Shown here in pieces: positions 48,336 through 56,283 of a DNA stretch of 64,000 nt. Positions within the stretch are counted from its first letter, which is position 1, and each line of letters begins with the position of its first letter. Under the pieces are notes generated by a model, which saw only the letters and a program-made list of their open reading frames with translations, had not been told where the DNA came from and did no database searches. A program made the position numbers and the translations under genes. The stretch spans positions 578,501 to 642,500 of the forward strand of contig NZ_CP061204.1 in assembly GCF_014621775.1 (NCBI RefSeq). Reading direction: 5' to 3'. Source of the stretch: Stenotrophomonas sp. 169. Its GTDB lineage: Bacteria; Pseudomonadota; Gammaproteobacteria; Xanthomonadales; Xanthomonadaceae.

Positions 48336-49418
48336 ATGTTGAAGCTCGACCGATACCTATTGGGCGATTTCGTCCAGAGTTTCCTGGCCACCCTGATCGT
48401 CCTGCTGGTTGTCAGCGTGGGCGGTGTACTGGTGGATATCCTCGGCAACATCGCCGATGGCCGCCTGCCGGCCCGCCTGCTGTTTTCCCAGCTGGGCCTG
48501 CAGTTCATCGTCTACATGCCGCTGATCCTGCCGCTTGCGCTGATGCTGGGCCTGCTGCTGGCGGTGGCCCGGCTGTACCGCGATTCGGAGATGGCTGTCA
48601 TCACCGCCATCGGCGTCGGCCCGCCGCGGCTGCTGAAGCCCCTGCTGATGCTGGTGCTGCCGGTGGTGGGCATCATCGGCGCCTGTTCGTTGTGGCTGGG
48701 CCCCTGGGCCGACCGTACCGGCGAGCAGATGATCGATGACGCCAACCGCAGCGTGCTGATGGCCGGGCTGGAGGCGGGCCGCTTCACCAACCTGTCCAAC
48801 GGCGGGGTGGTGTACCTGTCCTCGATCTCGCCCGACGGCACCACGCTGGGGCGGGTGTTCATCAACCGCGCCCGTGAGGGCCGGGTTGAAGTCGTGTCGG
48901 CCGCGAGTGGTCGGCTGTACTTCGAAGGCAAGGAGCGGCGCTACCTGCAGCTGAACGACGGTCATCAGATCGAGGGGCCCGCCGACGGAGGCAAGGGATA
49001 CCGGCTGGCTACGTTCGCCCGCAACGACGTGGCCATGCCCGATGGCGCGCAGACCCGCCAGTCGAATGATCCCGAACTGTTGCCGACCAGCCAGCTGATC
49101 GGCGATGAGCGGCCGGCCGCCAAGGCCCAGCTGCACTCGCGCATTGCCCCGCCGCTGATCGCGCTGGCGTTCGCGCTGATGACCGTGCCGCTGGCCCGCA
49201 GCTCACCGCGGCAGCAGCGCTACGGCCGGATGATGCTGGCGTTCCTGGCCTACATGGTGGGCATGAACCTGATGTTCATCGGCACCGGCTGGATAGCCGA
49301 TGGCAAGATTCCCAATGGGCTTGGCCTGTGGTGGCTGACCCTGCCGCTGCTGGCGCTGGCGATCTGGATGTACCTGCGTGACGGACGCCTGTCACGCCCG
49401 AAGAGAGTGTCCGCATGA
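48336..49418 (+). CDS. lptF: LPS export ABC permease LptF
   Basis: A 360-residue inner-membrane permease of the LptB2FG complex, which extracts LPS for transport to the outer membrane. KLDRYLLGDFVQSFLATLIV is the family start, with six hydrophobic helices in two sets of three and a periplasmic jellyroll domain (about 115-265) between them. Stop and next start overlap (ATGA). Confidence 0.95.
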   Translation: MLKLDRYLLGDFVQSFLATLIVLLVVSVGGVLVDILGNIADGRLPARLLFSQLGLQFIVYMPLILPLALMLGLLLAVARLYRDSEMAVITAIGVGPPRLLKPLLMLVLPVVGIIGACSLWLGPWADRTGEQMIDDANRSVLMAGLEAGRFTNLSNGGVVYLSSISPDGTTLGRVFINRAREGRVEVVSAASGRLYFEGKERRYLQLNDGHQIEGPADGGKGYRLATFARNDVAMPDGAQTRQSNDPELLPTSQLIGDERPAAKAQLHSRIAPPLIALAFALMTVPLARSSPRQQRYGRMMLAFLAYMVGMNLMFIGTGWIADGKIPNGLGLWWLTLPLLALAIWMYLRDGRLSRPKRVSA

Positions 49419-50521
49419 TCCCGCGCCCGATGCGTTTCGATTATTACCTGGGGCGTGCGGTGTTCGGCACCGTGCTGCTTACCTGGGCGGTGCTGATAGG
49501 GCTGGACGTGGTGATGGCGTTCTCCGGCGAGTTCAAGGACGTCGGCAAGAACGGCTACACCCTGGGCCATGCCGCCGCGTGGGTGCTGTATACCGTGCCG
49601 CGGCGCGCCTATACGTTCTTCCCGACCGCTGCGGTGATCGGCTCGCTGATGGGGCTGGGCCAGCTGGCCGCCACGTCCGAGTTGACCGCTCTACGGGCGC
49701 TCGGCCTGTCGCGTCGTCGTCTCAGCCTGTCGGTCGCGGTGGCCTTGTCGCTGCTCACCGGTGCGATGGTGCTCAGTGGCGAGACGCTGGCACCGTGGGC
49801 GCAGGAGCGTGCGGACAACATCCGCCTGAGTACCAAGCGTGGCGGTGACATGTCGGTTGCCCGCTACGCCGGCGTCTGGGCGCGGGAGGGCGACACGTTC
49901 CTCAACGCGCAGGGCGGCGAGGAGCAACTGGTCGAGGGCGGTGGCACGCGGTTGGTGCTGCACGACGTCCGTATGTACCGCATCGGTCCGCAAGGCGAGA
50001 TCGTGTCGCTGACCCATGCGGCCACGGCCGAGCATGATGCCTCCGGTTGGGTACTGACCCAGGTACGCCGCGATGTCTTCGGTGATCGATCATTGCAGCG
50101 CGAAGAAGTGCCGCGGGAGAAGTGGGATTCGCAGTTGGATGCCGCCGCACTGGCGACCGGCATTTCGCGTCCGCGCAACCTGCGCGCGGCCGACCTGCGT
50201 ACCAGCATCGAGTACCGGGAACGCAACGGGCTGGATGCGCGGGATTACGAGGATGTGTACTGGAGCCGCTGGTTCTATCCGGTGAACGTGCTGGCGCTGT
50301 GTCTGGCCGCTGTACCGTTTGCGTTCGGTTCGCTGCGCAGCGGTGGCATGGGCAAGCGGTTGTTCCTGGGGATCCTGTTCGCTTTGGGTTTCTGGCTGCT
50401 GCAGCTGTTCTTCGGCCGCATGGCCGGCGCGCTGAAGTTTGATTACCGGGTGGCCTACGCGTTGCCACCGATCCTGATGCTGGGTATTTCCGCGATGCTG
50501 TTCCGGCGCAAGTCGGGTTGA
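49415..50521 (+). CDS. lptG: LPS export ABC permease LptG
   Basis: A 368-residue paired permease with the same topology as LptF. It starts PRPMRFDYYLGRAVFGTVLLTW; the periplasmic jellyroll domain spans about 120-275 and the last three helices start near FYPVNVLALCLAAVPFAFGSLR. Together with the O-antigen genes earlier in the window, this completes part of the LPS surface route, though the locus is separate. A TACCGGGC/GCCCGGTA hairpin follows its stop by 10 bases. Confidence 0.95.
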   Translation: MIPRPMRFDYYLGRAVFGTVLLTWAVLIGLDVVMAFSGEFKDVGKNGYTLGHAAAWVLYTVPRRAYTFFPTAAVIGSLMGLGQLAATSELTALRALGLSRRRLSLSVAVALSLLTGAMVLSGETLAPWAQERADNIRLSTKRGGDMSVARYAGVWAREGDTFLNAQGGEEQLVEGGGTRLVLHDVRMYRIGPQGEIVSLTHAATAEHDASGWVLTQVRRDVFGDRSLQREEVPREKWDSQLDAAALATGISRPRNLRAADLRTSIEYRERNGLDARDYEDVYWSRWFYPVNVLALCLAAVPFAFGSLRSGGMGKRLFLGILFALGFWLLQLFFGRMAGALKFDYRVAYALPPILMLGISAMLFRRKSG

Positions 50522-50607
50522 GGTTGGGTTTTACCGGGCTGCGCCCGGTACCTGCCGAAGCAACTGCAACTGCAACGGCAACAGCAACAGCTGCGCGGCT
50601 GCTTGTT

Positions 50608-50712
50608 GGCGGGGCGGGGTAGGTTGGCGGGGGACGGCAAGGGCTGCATCCATGCGGGCCTCGTTTCGCGCCATCCATGGCGCTCAACGCCCCCGCCAAC
50701 CCACCCCGCCCC
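50608..50712. repeat. Long imperfect GC-rich inverted repeat (second of this type)
   Basis: Arms 50608-50633 (GGCGGGGCGGGGTAGGTTGG...) and 50690-50712 (...CCAACCCACCCCGCCCC) are complementary for about 23 bases with few mismatches, around a 56-base loop with its own ATCCATG repeats. It resembles 37346-37462 in size and layout, not in loop sequence. Confidence 0.72.
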
Positions 50713-50763
50713 ACCTTCGACAGGTCCATGGTGGTCATGGAGTCGTCGCGCATGCGGACATCG

Positions 50764-50838
50764 GTAGCGCCGACCCACGGTCGGCGAGCGCAGCGGGCCG
50801 TTGGCGGGAACATTCCGCCGAGCACGGCTCGGCGCTAC
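50764..50838. repeat. SMAG-type GTAG repeat pair, inverted
   Basis: GTAGCGCCGACCCACGGTCGGCG at the left and CCGCCGAGCACGGCTCGGCGCTAC at the right, facing each other. The left unit is followed by GAGCGCAGCGG, as in the extended copies at 42290 and 43253. Confidence 0.85.
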
Positions 50839-51096
50839 AGATGGCGATAACCCGTCGGGTGGAGGGAGCCCCTGAGTCAGGGGCGGCCGCGAAGCGGCGG
50901 GGTGTGGGTGCTGGTGAGACGGGGCCCACGGTTTGCGAAGCAAAGTGTGGGAGCGACAGCGCGAATGCGATGGCGTGGACCCGTGCCATGGATGGCGCGA
51001 AACGAGGCACGCAGGAGCAGCTTTTGCCGTCCCCCGACCAGCCTCACCGCCCGGCCCCAAGCACGTAGCCTTGAAGCAGCCCACCGCGAGGGGGTC

Positions 51097-52218
51097 TCAC
51101 CCGTTCGACCCACTACCGCCCTGCGCCAGCGCCATGAAATTCGCCTCCATCGGCAGACGCGGGGCGGGGCACAGTCCCGCCGGGCCGCCCGCATCGCGGG
51201 CCATCCAGTCGTTCACGACGCCACCCAGCAGGTCGATGCGCATCGGCAGGGTGATGTGGTCTTCGCCGCGCATCTCGATGTAATGCGCCCGTGGACTGGC
51301 CTGCGCCAAGCGACGGCCCTGGCTGACCGGGATGTGCTGGTCGTCGTCACCGTGCAGCAGCAATACACAGGCTTGGCTGCGGGCTACCGCGCGGCTGACA
51401 TCCACGCGGTCCAGGTTCACGCCCAATCGGCGGTTGGCGGCAGCGATCACCTCGTCCATGTTCTGGTCGGCATAACGCCAGCGTGCGTAGGCGGCCACCG
51501 CCTGTGCCTGCCACCCCGTCGGCTGGCTCGCCAGCAGGTGCGGGATCATGCTGCGGATGGCATCCCCGGCGTTGGCGAAGGACTCCATGGCCACCACGCC
51601 CTGCACCTCGGAGCCGAGCTTTTCTGCGGTAAACAGCGCGGTCGCCGCGCCGTAGGACACGCCGAACAGGTACAGCGGGCCCTGCACCTCGCCGCTGGCG
51701 CGCAGGGCGTGGATCACATCGACCACTTCGTCTGATTCGACGGTCCCGTAGCCCGCCGGTCCATTGCCCGAGTGACCGTGGTTACGCAGGTCGATGGTCA
51801 CCACCCGATAGCCGGACTGCGCCAGCTGCAACGACCACGGCAGCATGGCATCGCCGCTCATCATCCAGCCATGCAGCAGCACGACGGTGCCGCGCGGCGG
51901 CTGTGCTTGGAAGCGGCCCGTGGGCGCAAGGCGCAGGTCCATGTCCATTGGCTGGCCCCCTTCGTGGCGGGGGCGTGCATACCGGTAGTGCAGGCCGTAA
52001 TCGCCCGCATCGAAGGCGCGCCAGAAGATCGGCACACCGGCGCGGCTGGTGACCTTGCCGCTGCGGTTGGGCAGGGTGGCGATGGTGGCGGCGATGTGGG
52101 CCTGGTCAAGCAGCGGCGAGGCGCCGCCCGGCGATACCAGGCGCTCGCTGAGCGAGGTGGAAGAGGAGGGGGAGCAGGCGGCCAGCCACAGGCACGCGCA
52201 GGCCAGCAGCAGCCGCAT
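51097..52218 (-). CDS. Alpha/beta hydrolase lipoprotein
   Basis: A 373-residue serine hydrolase with a lipobox (LAAC, Cys15 from this start). The oxyanion region is VVLLHGWMMSGDAMLPWSL, the nucleophile elbow is GVSYGAA (Ser188), the acid is in LLLHGDDDQHIPVS and the His in RGEDHITLP. The fold resembles esterases or lipases with a large N-terminal cap segment. It is probably anchored to the periplasmic face of a membrane. ATG 52218 is preferred over the adjacent 52221. Substrate unknown. Confidence 0.82.
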   Translation of the reverse strand: MRLLLACACLWLAACSPSSSTSLSERLVSPGGASPLLDQAHIAATIATLPNRSGKVTSRAGVPIFWRAFDAGDYGLHYRYARPRHEGGQPMDMDLRLAPTGRFQAQPPRGTVVLLHGWMMSGDAMLPWSLQLAQSGYRVVTIDLRNHGHSGNGPAGYGTVESDEVVDVIHALRASGEVQGPLYLFGVSYGAATALFTAEKLGSEVQGVVAMESFANAGDAIRSMIPHLLASQPTGWQAQAVAAYARWRYADQNMDEVIAAANRRLGVNLDRVDVSRAVARSQACVLLLHGDDDQHIPVSQGRRLAQASPRAHYIEMRGEDHITLPMRIDLLGGVVNDWMARDAGGPAGLCPAPRLPMEANFMALAQGGSGSNG

Positions 52219-52345
52219 CATGGTCGGGTTCGTCAGGAAGTTGGCCGCGCAGGCTACCGGCGCAGGGCGCGCTCGATCTACCGTGGTTCGATGACGTGTT
52301 GATGACAGTGCGGCATCGGTTCAGACACGCGCCGTCGGAGAGGCG

Positions 52346-52834
52346 TCAGCGGCGATCGGGGCGGGGCAAGCGGGCAAGACGGGTGCCGCTGGCGCGGTCG
52401 TGCCACGCCAGACGGTCACGGTCGACCAGCGCCCACCAGAAGCCCAGGCCGGCGGCCAGCAGAGACAGCGTGCCCACGCTGTAGCGCAGCCAAGCGGCAC
52501 GCCGGGTGGGGCGACTGCCGTCGGCCATCACCACCGTGAGCCGCCACGGACGCATCCCCAGCGTCTGCCCGCCCCTGCGCCAGCTGCCGCTGGCATACAG
52601 ACCGGTCAGGACCCAGCAGCACGCCCACAACGCCCACTGCCAACTGCTGAACGGTGCGATGTTATCGCGCGCGGTGTGGCCCATCACGGTGTAGGCGATC
52701 ACGAACACCGAACCCGCCAGCATCCACAGCGCCAATGCGGGAAACAGGTCGTACAGCAACGACAGCAGGCGCCAACCCAGCAGCGAGGCGGGTCGGGGCG
52801 ATACGGCGGCGGGTGCATCATGCAGTCCAGGCAT
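52346..52834 (-). CDS. RDD-family membrane protein
   Basis: A 162-residue protein with three hydrophobic helices and the RDD pattern: [20 protein letters not shown] in the first helix and [15 protein letters not shown] before the third. RDD proteins are small membrane proteins; some act as Na+(Li+)/H+ antiporters, but most are uncharacterised. ATG 52834 gives [16 protein letters not shown]. Divergent from xerD by 57 bases. Confidence 0.82.
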   Translation of the reverse strand: MPGLHDAPAAVSPRPASLLGWRLLSLLYDLFPALALWMLAGSVFVIAYTVMGHTARDNIAPFSSWQWALWACCWVLTGLYASGSWRRGGQTLGMRPWRLTVVMADGSRPTRRAAWLRYSVGTLSLLAAGLGFWWALVDRDRLAWHDRASGTRLARLPRPDRR

Positions 52835-52891
52835 GCGCCGAAGCATACGCAATGCTGGTGGCGCATGCTGCGTGCCGCGTATGCTCGCCGC

Positions 52892-53869
52892 ATGTCCGTT
52901 GCCACCACGCCCGCAGAACGCCGCCAACTGGTACAGGCACTGCCCGAACTCGATGCCGCCGATGCCGCGGCGATCACCCGCTTCCTGGATGCCGCATGGG
53001 CCGAACACGGCTTGGCCCGCGCCAGCGTCGACAGCTACCGGCGTGACCTTGAGGGGCTGGCGCGATGGCGGGTCGGTCGTGCAGGCAGCCTGGCGACCGC
53101 CGATCGCGCTGGGCTGTTCGACTATCTAGCTTGGCGTACGCGTCATGGCTGGTCACCGCGCAGCAACGCCCGCCTGCTTTCCGCACTGCGTGCCTTCTTC
53201 GCCGATGCGGTGCGCCGGGGGCTGCGCAGTGACGATCCCACCGCGCTGCTGGATCCGCCGAAGCTGCCGCGCCTGTTGCCCAAGGCGCTGGCGGAAAGCC
53301 AGATCGAGGCGCTGCTGGCTGCGCCGGACGTGGAGGACACGCGCGGTCTGCGTGACCGCGCCATGCTGGAACTGATGTATGCCGCCGGCCTGCGCGTGAG
53401 CGAACTGGTGGGCCTGCCGGCGGTGGCGGTGAACCTGCGACAAGGCGTGCTGCGTGTCACCGGCAAGGGCAGCAAAGAGCGTCTGGTGCCACTGGGCGAA
53501 GAGTCACAGCATTGGCTGGAACGTTATCTCAAAGAGGCGCGACCCCAGTTGGCCAACACGCGTGCGGTGCCGGCCGATGACAGCGGCCAGGTCCCGCTGT
53601 TCATCGAGCCCAGCCTGCGGCCGCTGAGCCGCCAGGCCTTCTGGCATCTGGTGAAGCGGTACGCGGCGGTGGCCGGTATCGATACGGCACGCATCAGCCC
53701 GCATGGCCTGCGCCACAGCTTCGCCACCCATCTGCTCAACCATGGCGCTGATCTGCGCGCTTTGCAGATGCTGCTTGGCCACAGTTCGCTGTCGACCACG
53801 CAGATCTACACGCTGGTGGCACGCGAGCACCTGCAGAAGCTGCACGCGAAACACCATCCACGCGGTTAA
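52892..53869 (+). CDS. xerD: Tyrosine recombinase XerD
   Basis: A 325-residue recombinase that, with XerC, resolves chromosome dimers at dif. The N-terminal SAM-like DNA-binding domain covers about 25-115. Catalytic residues are R168 (LRVSELVG), K192 ([10 protein letters not shown]), H271 and R274 ([10 protein letters not shown]), H297 ([12 protein letters not shown]) and the nucleophile Y306. ATG 52892 fits length and family N-terminus. Its TAA overlaps the TAA of the convergent gene in a TTAA shared by both strands. Confidence 0.93.
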   Translation: MSVATTPAERRQLVQALPELDAADAAAITRFLDAAWAEHGLARASVDSYRRDLEGLARWRVGRAGSLATADRAGLFDYLAWRTRHGWSPRSNARLLSALRAFFADAVRRGLRSDDPTALLDPPKLPRLLPKALAESQIEALLAAPDVEDTRGLRDRAMLELMYAAGLRVSELVGLPAVAVNLRQGVLRVTGKGSKERLVPLGEESQHWLERYLKEARPQLANTRAVPADDSGQVPLFIEPSLRPLSRQAFWHLVKRYAAVAGIDTARISPHGLRHSFATHLLNHGADLRALQMLLGHSSLSTTQIYTLVAREHLQKLHAKHHPRG

Positions 53870-55089
53870 AGGGAGGCGGGGCGGTCATCGTCATCGCCAT
53901 CGGACCACTGGTCTGAATCGCCGGTAGCCGGGTTCAACGGCTCTGTGCCCCGACGGAGATGATCGGGGGCCGGCGATCCATATCCGGAATCTTCGGAGCG
54001 TAGCAGCTGGGCCTGCGACCCGGCAGCCGCCAGAGCCGCAGGGGCGACGCCGCGCTCGACGAGCACGCTGTCTATCGCTTCGCTTTCCAGGCTGTCCGCG
54101 AAGGTGTCCAGCACAGAGGGCGTTGCCTGCCAACCGGAATGGGGTGATTTGTGGGGGTGGGCGCGGATGAACTCGACCAGCTCGAAGGTGCGCAGGCAGC
54201 GGGTCTGCGCAGGGGAGGGGTCCGCCGTGCCCGGATCGATCGCCTCGTCCCGCGCGCTGAGGAATGCGGCCCGGAACTCGCCGAAGTTCGGCCATGCTCG
54301 CTGCCAGAACGCGGTGGCGATCCACGTCCATGAGGCTGGGACGATGTGGTCACTGCCTTCCCGCTCCCCCATCGACCCATTGATGCTCGGTGTCGGTGTC
54401 GGTGTCGGGGCTCTCGCATCACCCGCGGGCGGGGGTCCGAAGCGGCTCAGGATGATGGACAACGCAGCGGTCTGTGCATCGGCCGACGCGGGCTGGCGTC
54501 CGGCAATGTACGCGAGGATGTCCTTCGTCGCCTCTCGCGCTTTCTGCTCGCGTATGTCTTGTTCGGCATTCACCTCGCTGGCCTCGTTCCGCGCCTGTGC
54601 GTTCACTTGCCTGCGTAGCGCCGTCTCATCGAGATGGCCTGCCCAGAAGGCATTCGCCAACTGTTGGCGCGCCTCTCTGCGCAGATTGGTTGGATCCAGC
54701 ATGGCGGTCAGCTGTTGTTTGACTGCGGGGTCGACGAATGCATCGGCCTGCAGCGTGCACTGGGTGCGGATCAGTACGCCGCGGAAGGCCGTGACGGTCT
54801 CCACCGGTTGGGATGCGATCGACGTGCTGCGATGGTCAACGGGATGGGTTGCCTCATCGAGCATCACTTTGTAGGGAGCCAGCTGCCGGGCTTTGTTCTC
54901 GAACTGGTCAAGCGTCATGCGACCCGATCTGACGCGGTCGGCCAAGCGCGTCTCGCGATTATTGATACTGCGCAATGCTGCAGTGAGGCGGGCATCTGAA
55001 TATTCCTTGCGGACAAGTCGTACTTTCGCACTGAGCTGGTTGAGGACACTTGCCCGGAACATCAGGCCGAGCTGGGAAACGATGTGCAT
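53866..55089 (-). CDS. Unknown protein, effector-like (407 aa)
   Basis: A soluble, 407-residue protein without signal peptide. Residues about 5-215 are largely helical and charged, with long segments such as [22 protein letters not shown] proline-threonine linker follows, then a Trp-rich part ([20 protein letters not shown]), and the C-terminal 90 residues are disordered with an acidic end (SDGDDDD). ATG 55089 has GGGGAG nine bases upstream. I do not recognise a family. Modular helical layout, no homologue called to mind, and position in a run of similar unknowns suggest a secreted effector or toxin, but nothing proves export. Its stop overlaps that of xerD. Confidence 0.72.
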   Translation of the reverse strand: MHIVSQLGLMFRASVLNQLSAKVRLVRKEYSDARLTAALRSINNRETRLADRVRSGRMTLDQFENKARQLAPYKVMLDEATHPVDHRSTSIASQPVETVTAFRGVLIRTQCTLQADAFVDPAVKQQLTAMLDPTNLRREARQQLANAFWAGHLDETALRRQVNAQARNEASEVNAEQDIREQKAREATKDILAYIAGRQPASADAQTAALSIILSRFGPPPAGDARAPTPTPTPSINGSMGEREGSDHIVPASWTWIATAFWQRAWPNFGEFRAAFLSARDEAIDPGTADPSPAQTRCLRTFELVEFIRAHPHKSPHSGWQATPSVLDTFADSLESEAIDSVLVERGVAPAALAAAGSQAQLLRSEDSGYGSPAPDHLRRGTEPLNPATGDSDQWSDGDDDDRPASL

Positions 55090-55265
55090 GTCGGGCTCCC
55101 CCACGTTGCGCGTTCAACTGGACGTTGCGGTTACGGATGCATGATTGCTTCCATCAATCGCTCAAGGCCAGCAGACTGTCGTTTCCTGCCGCGGCGTTAC
55201 GGTGATGCGCCTGCTCAGGGCGCCTGTGCGAGAATCGGGATCCTACTTATCCTGCGGGCCTTTCG

Positions 55266-56039
55266 ATGTTCCGAGTCCTTACTGCCGTCCTGCTCGGCAC
55301 GCTCAGCCTGTCTGCCTGTGCGCAGCCTGCCGCACCTGCCGCCAGCAAGCCCGTTGCGACATCAGCCGCCGCGCCGGCGCGGGGGGGCGCGGAGCAGAAC
55401 GTGCGCGCTGCCTTGGTCCAGCTGGACCCCAACTTCAAGCCCGATTATGTCGGCGCTGCGCCGTTCCCCGGCTTCCGCGAAGTCGTCGTGTCCGGCCAGG
55501 TGATGTATGTGTCCGATGACGGCAAGTATCTGATGCAGTCGCAGCCGTACGACATCCAGGCCAAGGCGTTGGTCAACAGTGAAGGCTTGCTGGCCTATCG
55601 CCGTGGCTTGCTGGAGAAGGCCAACCACGGTGACCGGATCGTGTTTGCTGCGCCCAATGCCAAGCACACCATCACCGTGTTTACGGATATCGAGTGCGGT
55701 TACTGCCGCAAGCTGCACCAGGATATCGCCGAGCTCAACCGCAACGGCATCACCGTGGAATACCTTGCCTTCCCGCGGATGGGGCTGGGCAGCAAGGATT
55801 ACACCGACATGATCTCGGTCTGGTGCGCGAGCGATCGCCGCAAGGCGTTGACCGACGCCAAACAGGGCAAGCCGGTGACGGCGAAGAACTGCACCAATCC
55901 GGTGGCGATGCAGTACGCGCTGGGTCAGCAACTGGGCGTCAACGGCACGCCGGCGATCTTTGCCGCCGACGGTTCGCAGTTGGGTGGCTACCTGCCCCCG
56001 GCACAGCTGAAGGCTGCGCTGGATCGCCGCGCGCGCTGA
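55266..56039 (+). CDS. dsbC: DsbC-like thiol-disulfide isomerase, possible lipoprotein
   Basis: A 257-residue periplasmic isomerase. The active site is CGYC (C144/C147) in FTDIECGYCRKLH, with the cis-proline loop NGTPAIF (about 226-232) and a second Cys pair (C187, C209) as in DsbC. The N-terminal dimerisation domain is seen (about 60-120). The signal sequence ends LSLSAC at Cys18, a plausible lipobox, so the protein may be membrane-anchored rather than soluble as in E. coli. It could fold disulfide-containing secreted enzymes such as the chitinase nearby. Confidence 0.88.
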   Translation: MFRVLTAVLLGTLSLSACAQPAAPAASKPVATSAAAPARGGAEQNVRAALVQLDPNFKPDYVGAAPFPGFREVVVSGQVMYVSDDGKYLMQSQPYDIQAKALVNSEGLLAYRRGLLEKANHGDRIVFAAPNAKHTITVFTDIECGYCRKLHQDIAELNRNGITVEYLAFPRMGLGSKDYTDMISVWCASDRRKALTDAKQGKPVTAKNCTNPVAMQYALGQQLGVNGTPAIFAADGSQLGGYLPPAQLKAALDRRAR

Positions 56040-56084
56040 CTTCGCGCGTACGCGGGCGCGCCGCCGGGAATCGATCATCAGTCC

Positions 56085-56211
56085 AGCCGACTGAAGTCGG
56101 CTCTACCGTCGGCTCTACCGGGGATGTGGGTGCAGTGGTAGCGCCGAGCCGTGCTCGGCGGAATGTCTGCGGCGCGCGGTACATAAGGCAGCCGACTGAA
56201 GTCGGCTCTAC
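56085..56211. repeat. Cluster of three SMAG-type repeats
   Basis: AGCCGACTGAAGTCGGCTCTAC occurs at 56085-56106 and again at 56190-56211. Between them at 56138-56160 lies GTAGCGCCGAGCCGTGCTCGGCG in the opposite orientation. A partial copy (GTCGGCTCTAC) follows the first. The region separates dsbC from the convergent chitinase. Confidence 0.86.
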
Positions 56212-56283
56212 CCCCGAAGCAACCCGAAGCGACGCGACCGACGGGAACGCTCCCCGGCATTGGCCGGGGAGCGCTGATGCTCG

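Larger units (their letters stand above)
50522..51096. other. 575-bp intergenic region rich in repeats
   Basis: No gene seen. It holds a lptG-proximal hairpin (50532-50550), an imperfect six-base tandem repeat (GCAACT/GCAACG/GCAACA units, 50560-50592), a long GC inverted repeat (50608-50712), a SMAG pair (50764-50838), and a further stretch (about 50870-51090) rich in GC-stems and phrases shared with the inverted repeat, such as ATGGATGGCGCGAAACGAGGC near 50988. Confidence 0.7.

Noticed and set aside
50560..50592. Tandem six-base repeats considered as a CRISPR-like or phase-variable tract
   Set aside because: Units are only six bases, imperfect, and lie outside any gene or promoter, so neither CRISPR nor obvious phase variation is supported.
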